The notes: a model not told the origin generated them from the letters alone. A stretch of DNA of 10,363 bases from Elusimicrobiota bacterium (GCA_028717865.1 JAQUMZ010000055.1:1-10363); one strand, 5' to 3'; numbered from the stretch's first letter, positions 1-8,200 are shown. Numbers and translations: made by a program.

Positions 1-123
1 GCCGCGCAGCTCGACCTCGTAGCGCTCGTCGCCCAACAGCTGCCGCAGCACCGAGGCCACCTGCTCGTCGTCCTCGACCACGAGCACGACCGGTCCGGGG
101 GCGCGCGGGCTCAGGGCGGACAT
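1..123 (-). CDS. Response regulator receiver protein (N-terminal part, cut by window edge)
   Basis: Only the first 41 codons lie in the window. They read as the start of a CheY-like receiver domain: a hydrophobic first strand (VVLVVEDDEQVASVLRQLL), with the acidic pair of the Mg2+ site in VEDDE at about residues 17-19, followed by helix 1 and the beginning of strand 2 (YEVEL). The phosphoacceptor Asp and any output domain lie beyond the left edge. The ATG at 123 is one base after the TGA of the upstream gene (TGA-C-ATG), so the two genes are almost certainly co-transcribed and probably translationally coupled. No separate Shine-Dalgarno is evident, which fits coupling. The receiver fold is well supported; whether this is a single-domain regulator or the front of a larger protein cannot be told. 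Confidence 0.8.
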   Translation of the reverse strand, partial: MSALSPRAPGPVVLVVEDDEQVASVLRQLLGDERYEVELRG

Positions 124-124
124 G

Positions 125-1321
125 TCACAGGATGCAGGCCTGGCCGGGGACCGCCAAGGCGCAGCGCATGGGGCTGCCCCGGGCCGCGGCGCGCGCCTGC
201 GCCGAGCGCGCGACGTCCTGCGTGGAGGCCCCCGGCAACGGCAAAAGCAGCAAACGGCGCGCGCCGGCCTGCGCGGCCAGGTCCACGGCGGGCTCCCACG
301 CGGCGGCGTTCAAACCGTCGCTCGGACGGGGCTGGGCCAGGCTGCGACCGTAGCCGTGAATGACAAGATCGGCCCCGCGGAACAAGGAGCGGAATTTCTC
401 GAACTCGTGCTGGTTCCAGCTCGCCGCCTCCGGACGAATCTCGTTGCAAGGGCAATATACGAGCTTGCGGCCGTTGAGCTCGAACCGATAGGCCAGCGCC
501 GAACCGGGATGATGGGTGTAGCAGGTCCGGCCCAGGGCTCCGGGAGCCAGCAAGAACTCGCCCTCCCGCAACGGATAAAGCAAAGGCGTCGTCTTGGCCC
601 TTTGGGGGAAGACCAGCGGAGCCTTCATCCCGTGCAGCGGCAGCCCCGCGCCCAGGCGGGATGCCAGGCGCGGCAGGCTAGAGTCGGCGTCGTCCGGACC
701 CGCCAGCTTGACGACGGAGCCGGCGGCGAGCGGGGCGGCGCAGGCGCCGAGCTCCTCGATGGCGCCCGCGTCGTAACGGCTCAAAAGCGCCCAGCACAGC
801 CGGGGGAAAACCCCGTGCGCCGAGACCCACGCCCCCAGGCCCGCCCCGGCGTCCAAAAATATCCAGAGATCGGCGGTCTCGACGACCGCGCCTTGCGCCA
901 GCAGGGTCACGGCCAGCGGGGGCGCCGGCGCCGCCGGCGCCCCCGGGGAATCCTGGGGAGCTCCGAGCAGACGGCCGATGTCCCGGGCCAGCTTGGCGCT
1001 GTCGAAAGGCTTGTGCAGGAACAAGGATACGCCGTAGCGCATGGCGACGGCGCGGTCCTGCTCGAACTGCTTGGCCGTGATGACCACGATCTTGACGTGG
1101 CGGGTGGCCAGGTTCGACCGGATGTCGCGGCAGGCGCTCAGGCCGTCGAGGCCGGGCATCATGATATCGAGCACGACCAGGCGGGGACGGGTTTCCTGAA
1201 CGATCTGCATGACGCCGTCGGCGCTGGGATAATGCGCCACGGTGAAGTTGCGCTCCCGCAGGACCTCGCCCAGCAAGGCGGCCACGTGCGGATCGTCGTC
1301 GAATATCAGAATGTCGGGCAT
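125..1321 (-). CDS. Receiver domain fused to a degenerate metallo-beta-lactamase-like domain
   Basis: A 398-residue soluble protein with no signal peptide or membrane segment. Residues 1-120 form a complete receiver: acidic D8-D10, phosphoacceptor D52 in VVLDIMMPG, T82 and K104 in LHKPF. A Pro/Ala linker (about 121-136) leads to a domain that aligns with MBL-fold hydrolases: LDAGAGLGAW (156-165), LLSRYDAGAI (179-188, where active members read LLSHxHxDHx), HHPGSALAYRFELNG (270-284), VYCPCNE (288-294) and ADLVIHGY (317-324). Every zinc ligand in these motifs appears substituted, so the domain probably binds or senses rather than hydrolyses; this is inferred from motifs by eye. I chose the ATG at 1321 because the receiver begins right after it and the codons upstream are AT-rich, unlike the gene. 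The ATG at 1354 has a better Shine-Dalgarno (AAGGA, 8 nt away) and would add 11 residues. The gene is divergent from the coiled-coil gene and is followed by another receiver gene one base downstream. Confidence 0.82.
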   Translation of the reverse strand: MPDILIFDDDPHVAALLGEVLRERNFTVAHYPSADGVMQIVQETRPRLVVLDIMMPGLDGLSACRDIRSNLATRHVKIVVITAKQFEQDRAVAMRYGVSLFLHKPFDSAKLARDIGRLLGAPQDSPGAPAAPAPPLAVTLLAQGAVVETADLWIFLDAGAGLGAWVSAHGVFPRLCWALLSRYDAGAIEELGACAAPLAAGSVVKLAGPDDADSSLPRLASRLGAGLPLHGMKAPLVFPQRAKTTPLLYPLREGEFLLAPGALGRTCYTHHPGSALAYRFELNGRKLVYCPCNEIRPEAASWNQHEFEKFRSLFRGADLVIHGYGRSLAQPRPSDGLNAAAWEPAVDLAAQAGARRLLLLPLPGASTQDVARSAQARAAARGSPMRCALAVPGQACIL

Positions 1322-1378
1322 AGGGAGCGATTCGTTATTGAATTTGTAACACATCTTGGCCATCCTTTGGAAGTTCCC
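1322..1378. promoter_or_regulatory. Divergent intergenic region, AT-rich, likely promoter/leader for both flanking genes
   Basis: The 57 bases between two divergent start codons are clearly more AT-rich than the rest of the window, especially 1331-1350. That stretch contains an imperfect dyad, GTTA (1334-1337) and TAAC (1347-1350), with a 9-base spacer. On the plus strand GGAAG (1369-1373), 5 bases before the ATG at 1379, is the probable ribosome binding site. It lies inside the small palindrome GGAAGTTCC (1369-1377). On the minus strand AAGGA precedes the alternative ATG at 1354. I see no confident -35/-10 pair on either strand, so the promoter role is inferred from position and composition. 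Confidence 0.4.
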
Positions 1379-4300
1379 ATGGAGAACGAAAGGGAGTATT
1401 TCGACGCCGCCGCGGTCAACGACCTGGAAACCGCGCGCCTGGCCCTGCGCTGGGCCCTCGAACGCATCCGCAAGATGGAGGCGCAGCACAACGCGCTCAG
1501 CGCCGAGAAGGAGAAGGCCGCGCAGGACTGCGGCCGGCTCTCGGAGGAAATCGCCCAGAAAGACGAGGCCGTCAAGCGCTGGAAGGAGACCATCCACGCC
1601 TGGGAGGCGGCGGTCGAGGACCACCGCGAGCTGGAAACCAAGCTCCGGGAGGAACTGCGCCGCGAGGTCGCGCGCGAGGAGGACGTCCACGTCAAGGAGG
1701 AGCGCGCCCAGCTCCAGCTGCAAATCGAGGCGCTCCAGCGCGAGGCCGCCGACAAGGAGGCCCAGCTCGGGGCCTTGCGCCGCGAGCTCATCGACGCGGT
1801 CAAGACGGCCCGGTCCGAAAGCGAGCGCGAGATGCAGTCCGTACTGCTCCACCAGGAAAAAGCCCTGGAGGAGACCAAGCAGTCCCTGCTCGAGCGGCTC
1901 AAGATTCAGTCCGACCTCATCCGGTCCAAGGAGCTCGACCTGGAGGGCCAGCAGCGCCTCATCGACGAGCAGATCAAGGCCAAGGAGATGGAGTTCCGCC
2001 GCCGCTACGAGGAAAGCGAGCAGGAACTGCTCAAGCACGATCGGGAACTGCTGGCGCGCGAGGAGCAGGGTCTCGAGGAAAAGTTCCAGACTAAGCTGGC
2101 CCAGAACGAGGCCTGGCTGCGCGGGAAGGAGGCGGCCCTGGAGGAGCGGCGCGCCCAGCTCCAAGCCGAGCATGAACGGCGCCTGGACGAGCTGGAGAAG
2201 TCCTACACCCACAAGAATGAAACGGAATGGAGCCGCATGCAGGAGCGCCTGGAGGGCGAGCGCCGCTTCCTCGAGGCGCACTTCCGCGAGAAGGAAGCCC
2301 GCCTGGAGGCGGACGCGCTGCAGCGCCAGCAGGACGCCCTCAAGCACTACGAGCGCCAAGCGCAGGAATTGACGGCCAAGTACCAGGCCCAGCAGCAGCT
2401 GCTCGTGCAGCGCGAGCAGGAACTGGGCGCGCAAGGCCGGAAGGAAGTCGAAACGGCCCTGGCCGCGGGACGCGCCCAGCTCGAAAGCGCGCGGGAGGAA
2501 ATGCGCAAAGCCTTCTCCGAGCGCGAAACCGCGCTGGGCTCAAAACTCCAGGATCTGGAGACCGTTTATCAAAAAAAGGAGGCGGACCTCTTCCGGCTCC
2601 GACAGGAGCTCCAGGACGGCGCCCGGACCCAAGAGGAGGCGCTCGCCGCCCGCTTCCAGGAAATGCAGCTGGCCTGGGGCGAGAAAGAGAAGGCCTTATG
2701 GGCGGCGCACCAGCAGAAGCTGGGCGAAAGCCTGGCGGTCCATCGCCAGGCCCTGGCGGCCGAACGCGGCGAACTGGAAGCCGCGTATCGGCGGCGCGAG
2801 GAGGAGCTCGCCGCTCGCGAACAGCAAATCGCGGCGCACCTGCGGACGCGCGAAAAGGAGCTGGAACAGGCCCTGCAGGCCCAAGCCGCGGCCCTGGCCG
2901 CCAAGCGGGAGGGACTGGAATCCGAGGCCCGGCGCAATTGGACGCATCGGGAGCAGGCCCTGCAGGCCGAGCACCAGGAAGACCTGGCCCGCGCGCGCGC
3001 GGAATTTTCCGCCGGCCTAGACGCCGAGCGGCTGCGCATGCAGGAGCTGCGGGCCTCCGAGGAGCGGCAGCGGTCCCAAGCGGCGGCGGCGCGCGAGACG
3101 GCCCTGCGCCAAAGCCTGGCCGCCGAACAAGCCCGGTGGACGCAGGTCCATGAGCAGGCCGACGAGAAGCTGCGCGCGGAGTTGACCGAAAAGGCCCTGG
3201 CCGACGCGGCGGCCCTGCAGGCGCAGTACGACCGGCGCTTCCAGAATCTCGACGATCAGATGCGCCGGCGCCTGGCCGAGGAACGCCAGCAGCTGGAAGC
3301 CAAATATCAAGCCTTGGAGAAGACCCTGGAGGACCGGCTCGCGACCCTGCAGGCGCAAATGGAGGAGGACCTGCGCCGCCAGCGCGAGGAACTTGCCGCC
3401 GCGGCCGAACGGGAGCTGGCGCTCAAGCGCGCCGCGCTGGCCGAGGAGCGCGCGGCGCTCGAGCGCCAATTCCAAGCCCTGCAGGCCGGCCTGGAGGCCT
3501 CCCTGCAAGAGAAGGAAAAGTCCCTGCGCGAGGAGCACTTCGCCAAGGAATCCGCGCTCAAGGCCGAAGCCGCGCAAAAGGAACTCCAATACCGCACGGC
3601 GTACGAATCCCAGCTGGCCCGGGAAAAGACCGCCCTCGAGGAGCGCCTGGCGTCCCTGGAGACCGCCCTGCGCGACAAGTGCGCCCGGGAGCAAAAGGCC
3701 CTGCAGGACGCCTGGGAGCAGCGGGAGCGCGAGTGGACGGTCCAGCGTGAGACCCTGCTCAACGCCGACCGCGAGCGCCTGGAGCAGGGCTATCGCCAAA
3801 AAGAGGCGGCTTTCGAAGCCATGCGCCGGGAATTGGAGGAAAAAAGCTCCTCGCGCGCCAAGGAACTCGAGGCCCAGGGCGTCCGCAAGGCCAAAGAGCT
3901 GGAAGAGGCCTGGCGGCGCCAGCAGGAGGAACTGGAAGCCTTGCGTCTGCAGATCATGATCGAGGCCCGCAACCGCGAGGCCGAGCTCCAGGAGCGCTTC
4001 CGCCAAAAAGAGGCCGCGCTCAAGAAGTCGGTGGATGAAAGGCTATCCGAGCTGGCCCAGCGCGAGGGCGGCTTCCAGGAGACCTGGATCAAGCGCGAGG
4101 CCGAACTGCAGTCCGTCCTCAGCGCGCGCCAGACGCAGTGGCTGAAGGCCCAGCGCGAGGAGCTCGAACGCGAGCGCCGGGAATGGGAGGAAGGCCGCGA
4201 TCGCGAGATCGCCCAGCGCCGCCGGGAAATGGAACTGGCCGTCCAGCAGCGCGAGAAGATGCTCGAGGAAAGCATGCGCGCGCGCCAAAAGGAGATCGAG

Positions 4301-4975
4301 GGCCTGCTGGTCCACAAGGAAAAGGACCTCATCCTGGCCTACGACGACCAGCTCTTCAAGGCCCGCGCCGAGTTGGACGCCTCCTACCGCGCCCGCGAGG
4401 AGGCGCTCGAACTCAAGCAACTGGAACTGCAGAAGCGGCTCACCAGCGAGGCCGTGGCCCGGGAAACCGCCTTCGCCCTGCAGAAGAAGGAACTCGTTGA
4501 AAAAGAGATCGCCGCCCTGCGCGCCGACTTCGCGGCCAGGCAGGCCGAGCTCGAGCGCCGGACCCAGGCCGCCGAGCAGGCCGCCGCCGGACGGGCCACC
4601 GCGCTGCAGACCGAATGGGATCGGCGCAAGGACCAAGCCGCCGCCGCGGCCGCGGCGGAAAGCGACGCCCTGCGCGCCGACCTCGACCGGCGCCGGCAGG
4701 AGCTCGAGGACTCGTTCCGGGAGCGCTTCCAGCAGTTGGAAGCCGAGAAGTCCCGGGCCAGCACCGGCCTGATCGAGAAGGAAGAGGAACTCGCCCAGCA
4801 CTTCCAGAAGCTCGAGCACGACCTGCGCGGAGAGCTCAACATGGCCAAGATCGAGCACGCCGCGCTATACGACGAGAAGCTGCGCAAGCTCGCGGAGGAG
4901 CGCGCCGCGCTGCAAAAGGACTATGAACTGAAGCTGCGCGAACTGGAGCAGCGCAGGCGCAAGGAAGGCCTCTAG
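1379..4975 (+). CDS. Giant proline-free coiled-coil rod protein (1198 aa), function unknown
   Basis: From ATG to TAG, 1198 residues of almost unbroken amphipathic helix made largely of Glu, Ala, Arg, Gln, Leu and Lys. I find no proline, two cysteines (about C51 and C768) and 16 tryptophans, which is many for a coiled coil. There is no signal peptide, membrane segment, Walker A or globular head, so it is not an SMC/Rad50 ATPase. A motif of the form aromatic-x-x-[KR]-E-x-x-L recurs (for example W246, F302, F379, Y397, W433, Y470, W521, Y805, F874, W903, Y1003), often 18 or 11 residues apart. The N-terminal helix (about 13-35, ETARLALRWALERI) is less repetitive and may be a separate contact site. 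A continuous helix of this length would be about 180 nm long. Plausible roles are a cytoskeletal filament, scaffold or spacer; none is shown. The start is set by GGAAG 5 bases upstream; the open frame upstream is antisense to the receiver gene. It stands alone between a divergent and a convergent neighbour. Confidence 0.9.
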   Translation: MENEREYFDAAAVNDLETARLALRWALERIRKMEAQHNALSAEKEKAAQDCGRLSEEIAQKDEAVKRWKETIHAWEAAVEDHRELETKLREELRREVAREEDVHVKEERAQLQLQIEALQREAADKEAQLGALRRELIDAVKTARSESEREMQSVLLHQEKALEETKQSLLERLKIQSDLIRSKELDLEGQQRLIDEQIKAKEMEFRRRYEESEQELLKHDRELLAREEQGLEEKFQTKLAQNEAWLRGKEAALEERRAQLQAEHERRLDELEKSYTHKNETEWSRMQERLEGERRFLEAHFREKEARLEADALQRQQDALKHYERQAQELTAKYQAQQQLLVQREQELGAQGRKEVETALAAGRAQLESAREEMRKAFSERETALGSKLQDLETVYQKKEADLFRLRQELQDGARTQEEALAARFQEMQLAWGEKEKALWAAHQQKLGESLAVHRQALAAERGELEAAYRRREEELAAREQQIAAHLRTREKELEQALQAQAAALAAKREGLESEARRNWTHREQALQAEHQEDLARARAEFSAGLDAERLRMQELRASEERQRSQAAAARETALRQSLAAEQARWTQVHEQADEKLRAELTEKALADAAALQAQYDRRFQNLDDQMRRRLAEERQQLEAKYQALEKTLEDRLATLQAQMEEDLRRQREELAAAAERELALKRAALAEERAALERQFQALQAGLEASLQEKEKSLREEHFAKESALKAEAAQKELQYRTAYESQLAREKTALEERLASLETALRDKCAREQKALQDAWEQREREWTVQRETLLNADRERLEQGYRQKEAAFEAMRRELEEKSSSRAKELEAQGVRKAKELEEAWRRQQEELEALRLQIMIEARNREAELQERFRQKEAALKKSVDERLSELAQREGGFQETWIKREAELQSVLSARQTQWLKAQREELERERREWEEGRDREIAQRRREMELAVQQREKMLEESMRARQKEIEGLLVHKEKDLILAYDDQLFKARAELDASYRAREEALELKQLELQKRLTSEAVARETAFALQKKELVEKEIAALRADFAARQAELERRTQAAEQAAAGRATALQTEWDRRKDQAAAAAAAESDALRADLDRRRQELEDSFRERFQQLEAEKSRASTGLIEKEEELAQHFQKLEHDLRGELNMAKIEHAALYDEKLRKLAEERAALQKDYELKLRELEQRRRKEGL

Positions 4976-4981
4976 GCCTTC
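4964..4981 (+). terminator. Small hairpin spanning the stop codon of the coiled-coil gene
   Basis: A perfect 7-bp inverted repeat, GAAGGCC (4964-4970) and GGCCTTC (4975-4981), with a 4-base TCTA loop, overlaps the TAG stop and is followed by the short T-containing run GTTCT. It has the shape of a weak intrinsic terminator, but lacks a proper T tract, so the role is tentative. Confidence 0.3.
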
Positions 4982-5008
4982 GTTCTAGCGGCCACCGCCG
5001 TTAAACCC

Positions 5009-5039
5009 CCGCGCGATCCGGCCGTCCGGGATCGCGCGG
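5009..5039. terminator. Perfect 11-bp inverted repeat, 9-base loop (candidate bidirectional terminator)
   Basis: CCGCGCGATCC (5009-5019) and GGATCGCGCGG (5029-5039) are exact reverse complements separated by GGCCGTCCG. The hairpin lies between two convergent genes, where a two-way terminator is expected. On the minus strand it is followed by GGGGGTTTAA, a weak T-containing tail; on the plus strand there is none. The hairpin is certain, the terminator role inferred. Confidence 0.45.
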
Positions 5040-5040
5040 C

Positions 5041-5067
5041 CGGCGCGACCCTTCCTCTGTCGCGCCG
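5041..5067. terminator. Perfect 9-bp inverted repeat, 9-base loop
   Basis: CGGCGCGAC (5041-5049) and GTCGCGCCG (5059-5067) are exact reverse complements around the pyrimidine loop CCTTCCTCT. It begins one base after the preceding hairpin, so the two would stack as a tandem pair. There is no T tract on either side. It may form part of a composite terminator or a structured RNA. Confidence 0.35.
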
Positions 5068-5083
5068 ATACTATGGAGATCCA

Positions 5084-5121
5084 CGGAACTGGGCGAGATA
5101 GCGCCCATCTCTTCGGTTCCG
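5084..5121. repeat. Bulged 12-bp inverted repeat in the convergent intergenic region
   Basis: CGGAACTGGGCG (5084-5095) pairs with CGCCCA (5102-5107) and, after an 8-base bulge, with GTTCCG (5116-5121). The hairpin loop is AGATAG. The left arm CGGAACTGGGCG recurs with one mismatch as CGGAACAGGGCG at 5144-5155, making an 11/12 direct repeat 60 bases apart. No function is known to me; it could be terminator or RNA structure. Confidence 0.35.
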
Positions 5122-5161
5122 CATACCGCCCGGCGCGCGCACGCGGAACAGGGCGCGCGGG

Positions 5162-5192
5162 GGTTCGCGCGCCGCACGACCGCGCGCGAACC
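5162..5192. terminator. Perfect 11-bp inverted repeat with 9-base loop, downstream of the addA-like gene
   Basis: GGTTCGCGCGC (5162-5172) and GCGCGCGAACC (5182-5192) are exact reverse complements around CGCACGACC. The hairpin lies 25 bases past the stop of the minus-strand helicase gene, the right place for its terminator, but the minus-strand sequence beyond it is CCCCGCGCG with no T tract. It is the same size (11-bp stem, 9-base loop) as the hairpin at 5009. Confidence 0.45.
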
Positions 5193-5217
5193 TCGGGGAC
5201 GGCGGGGGGCCAGGTCT

Positions 5218-8200
5218 CTAGGCCAGTTCCGGCCGGCGCAGGAAGATCAGCCTAAACGACGCGCCCTTGATCCCCCAGGCCTTCTCCAGCGCCGTCAGGT
5301 AATCCCGGCCCTGGCGCCGGTACTTCTCCTTCAGGCGGGGCAGGCTTTGCGGCTCGGCCGCCTCCGTCTTGTAATCGGCCGCCACGGTCTTGCGCCCCAG
5401 ACGATAGACCAGGTCGATCGTTCCACGCACCAGGGTCCCGTCCTCGGCATAGCAGAAAGGGACCTCGCGGCCCAGGATCTCGGCGCGGGCAAGTTCCCGG
5501 GCGGCGGCCGAGGCCAGGAATCCCTTCAAGACGGCCTCGGCCTGGCGGCGCACGGCGTCCCAGTCCGCGTCCGGCTCCGAACGCGCCAACTCCCGGCAGG
5601 CTCCCACCAGGGCCGCCGCCGGATCGGCGTCGCCGCGAAAATCCCACGCCCCCAAAACCTTGTGGCAGGCCTGCCCGATCAGCGCGCCGAGACCGGAAAC
5701 CCCGGACGAACCGCGCTCGAGGCCGGAGGCCTCCAGGTATTGCGTCGGGGTGCGCGTCCAAGGCCGCCGCAACGCCTCGTCGCGCCGCGACAGCCGGCGG
5801 CGCCAGCGCGAGGCCAGCGCCGAAGCGGACGGCAGGCGGTGCTCGGGCGCGATGGCGGCGCGGCGCGCGGCCGCGGGCCGCGGCCGGCCGGCCCCCGCGA
5901 GGACACGGCGCACGGGCAAGCCGCAGCCCCCCGCCAACTCCAGGCGGGAGGCGTCATCCCGCGGCCAGGCCCCCGCTTGAGCCAGGCAGGCGGCCAGCGT
6001 GCCGGCGTCGGCCTTGCGCCGACCCAGCAGGAACAGCTGGTCCTTGGCCCGGGTCATGGCGACGTAGAGCAGGCGCACCAATTCATCCGCCTGGCGATCC
6101 CGTTCCCGGACCTCCAGAAGAGCCCGGACCGCGTCGGCGGCCTTGGCCCGCGGCAGGCGCAGGCCCGCCCGGCCGGTCCGCCAGTCCACCAGCACGGCCT
6201 GATTCGCCGCGCCGCGGCCGCTCGCGCCGGACAGATTCATGAGGAAGACGACCGGGAACTCCAGCCCTTTCGCCTTGTGGATGGAAAGCACGCGCACGGC
6301 GTCGAGATGCTCGTCGGCCAGGGGGCTTTCCCCCTCCCCGCGCGAGCCGTCCATGGCCTGGCCCGCCAATACGATGAACTCCTTGAGCGTCATCCCCCTC
6401 TCGTCGGACGCCGCGGCCGCCAGCCGCACGAACTTCATGAGGTTGGAGACCGTCTGCTGCCCGTGGTAAGCTCGCGCCGCGGCCTCCAGGAAAGGCATGC
6501 GCCGCAAGGCCGCGCAGACGAACTCGCCCAGGGGCAGGCGGCCCACCAAGGCGCGCAATTCGCGCAAGGCCGCGAAAAGCCGAGCCAAGCGTCGGCGTTC
6601 CCCGTCGGGCAGCGACCCGGGCGGATCGGCTTCGTAGGATAGGCCCCCGGCCGCGGCCAGCTCGTAGAGCCGCGCGTCGCGCAGCCCCAGCAAGGGCGAG
6701 CGCAGCAGCCCCGCCAACGATATCTTGTCCTCAGGATCGTGCAGGACGCGCAGGAGGTTGAGCAGATCGACGACCTCCTGGCTGCCGTAGAAGAGCTTCT
6801 CCATCTCGACGGCATAAGGAATGGAGGCGAGCTTGAACGCCTCGAGCAAGGCGGGCAAGGCGCTGGAGGCGCGCATGAGCACGGCTACGTCGCGGAAGCG
6901 GCGCTTGCCGCCGCCGCAGGAGCGCGTGATCCAATCCGCGATCCAGGCCGACTCGGCCCGTTGGTCCGCCGCCGCATCCGGAGCCTTCTCTCCCGGAGCC
7001 GGCTCTACGAGCACGAGCTCGACCGCGGGCTCGGCGCGCGGGCCGCGGCCGGCCGCCTGGACCGGAGCGTACTCCGGCTGGGACCCGGGCGTCGGAAGCA
7101 TCACTTGCGGGAAGATCGCGTTGACCGGCTCCAGGACGGCGGCAGCGCTGCGGAAATTGGTCCGCAGGCCGCAGCTCAGGGCGCGACCGCCCTCGAGCAG
7201 GTGGGAGACGAAGCCTTGGTAGGCGGCGATGTCCGCGCCGCGAAATCGGTAAATGGACTGCTTGGGATCGCCCACGAGGAATATCCGGCCGGGCTGCGGC
7301 CGCGTATCCTGCCAACGCGCGGCGCCGCCGCCGGGCTCCTCCGCCAAGAACAGCAGCAGCTCGCCTTGGAGGGGATCGGTGTCCTGGAACTCGTCGACCA
7401 GGAACACCTCGTAACGGACCTTGAGCTCCTCGCGCGCGCCGCGGTGGTCGCGGACGAGATCGCGCGCCTTGAGGAGCAGGCCGTCGAACGACACCGCGCC
7501 CGTCCGCGCGTACTCCCGGGCGAATATCTCCACGAAAGGCGAAACCAGCCCGAAGCACCGGCGCAGCAGCCCCTCGCGGCCGGCGCAGGCGCAGCCGGCG
7601 ATCCGTTGCGCCCGCTCGTAAACGGCCCGCAGGCCCGGGTCCCAATCCGCCGGCCAGCGGGCGGCGATCGGCTCCGGAGCCGCGGGCGCCAGGGGCGGCC
7701 GGCCGGCCGCGGCGGCCGCCGCGAGCTCGTCGAAATGCGCGCAAAGGCCCGCGATGGCCTCATGGATCCGGGAAGAGCCTCGGGCCGCCGGCTGTCCGCG
7801 CGCGGCCTGCCGCAGGGCGCGCGCGTCGTCCTCCAGGCTGCGCACCACGGACGGGTCCGGAAGGCCCGCCGCGGCCGAGCCCGAACGCGCCAAGCCCCGG
7901 GCAATATCCTCGAGGTCGTCCAACGGCGCCTCGCGCAGGATCGGCAGCCATTCCGCCCGGCGAGGCGCCGACTCTCCGAGTTCCTCGTCGAGCCAACGGG
8001 CCCAAGTCTCGGCGAACAGCTCGTCGAACTCGGCTCCATCGTCGACCCGGAAGCCGGGATCGACTCCCGCCTGCAGCGGATAAAGGCGCAGGATATGCGC
8101 CGCGAAGGAATGAATGGTCCCGATCTGGGCCCGCTCCATGTCCTCGAGCGCGCCGCGCACGCGTCCCATGACCTCCTCGTCGCGGCGGCCGAAATGCCGC

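Noticed and set aside
122..1378. Plus-strand open frame running into the coiled-coil gene, which would give a 1617-residue protein
   Set aside because: This part is the antisense of a clear receiver-MBL gene, its residue composition (Arg/Gly/Gln/Pro rich, no domain) differs sharply from the rod, and prolines occur only here. The ATG at 1379 with GGAAG upstream is the natural start.
1322..2434. Minus-strand N-terminal extension of the receiver-MBL protein deep into the coiled-coil gene
   Set aside because: It is the Leu-rich reverse complement of Glu/Gln/Lys codons of the rod gene, a common artefact. The receiver begins at the ATG at 1321.
3017..4858. Long Leu/Gly/Phe-rich open frames antisense to the coiled-coil gene (3017-4006 and 4043-4858)
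   Set aside because: GAG, CAG and GCC-rich coding sequence reads antisense as CTC, CTG and GGC with few stops. No ribosome sites, domains or credible protein composition.
1379..4975. Coiled-coil protein as an SMC, Rad50 or SbcC relative working with AddAB
   Set aside because: No Walker A, signature motif, Walker B or zinc-hook CxxC is present, and the gene converges on the addBA operon rather than being part of it.
5073..5255. A 60-codon plus-strand open frame in the convergent intergenic region
   Set aside because: It overlaps the 3' end of the helicase gene, has no ribosome binding site, consists of hairpin sequence and resembles no protein I know.
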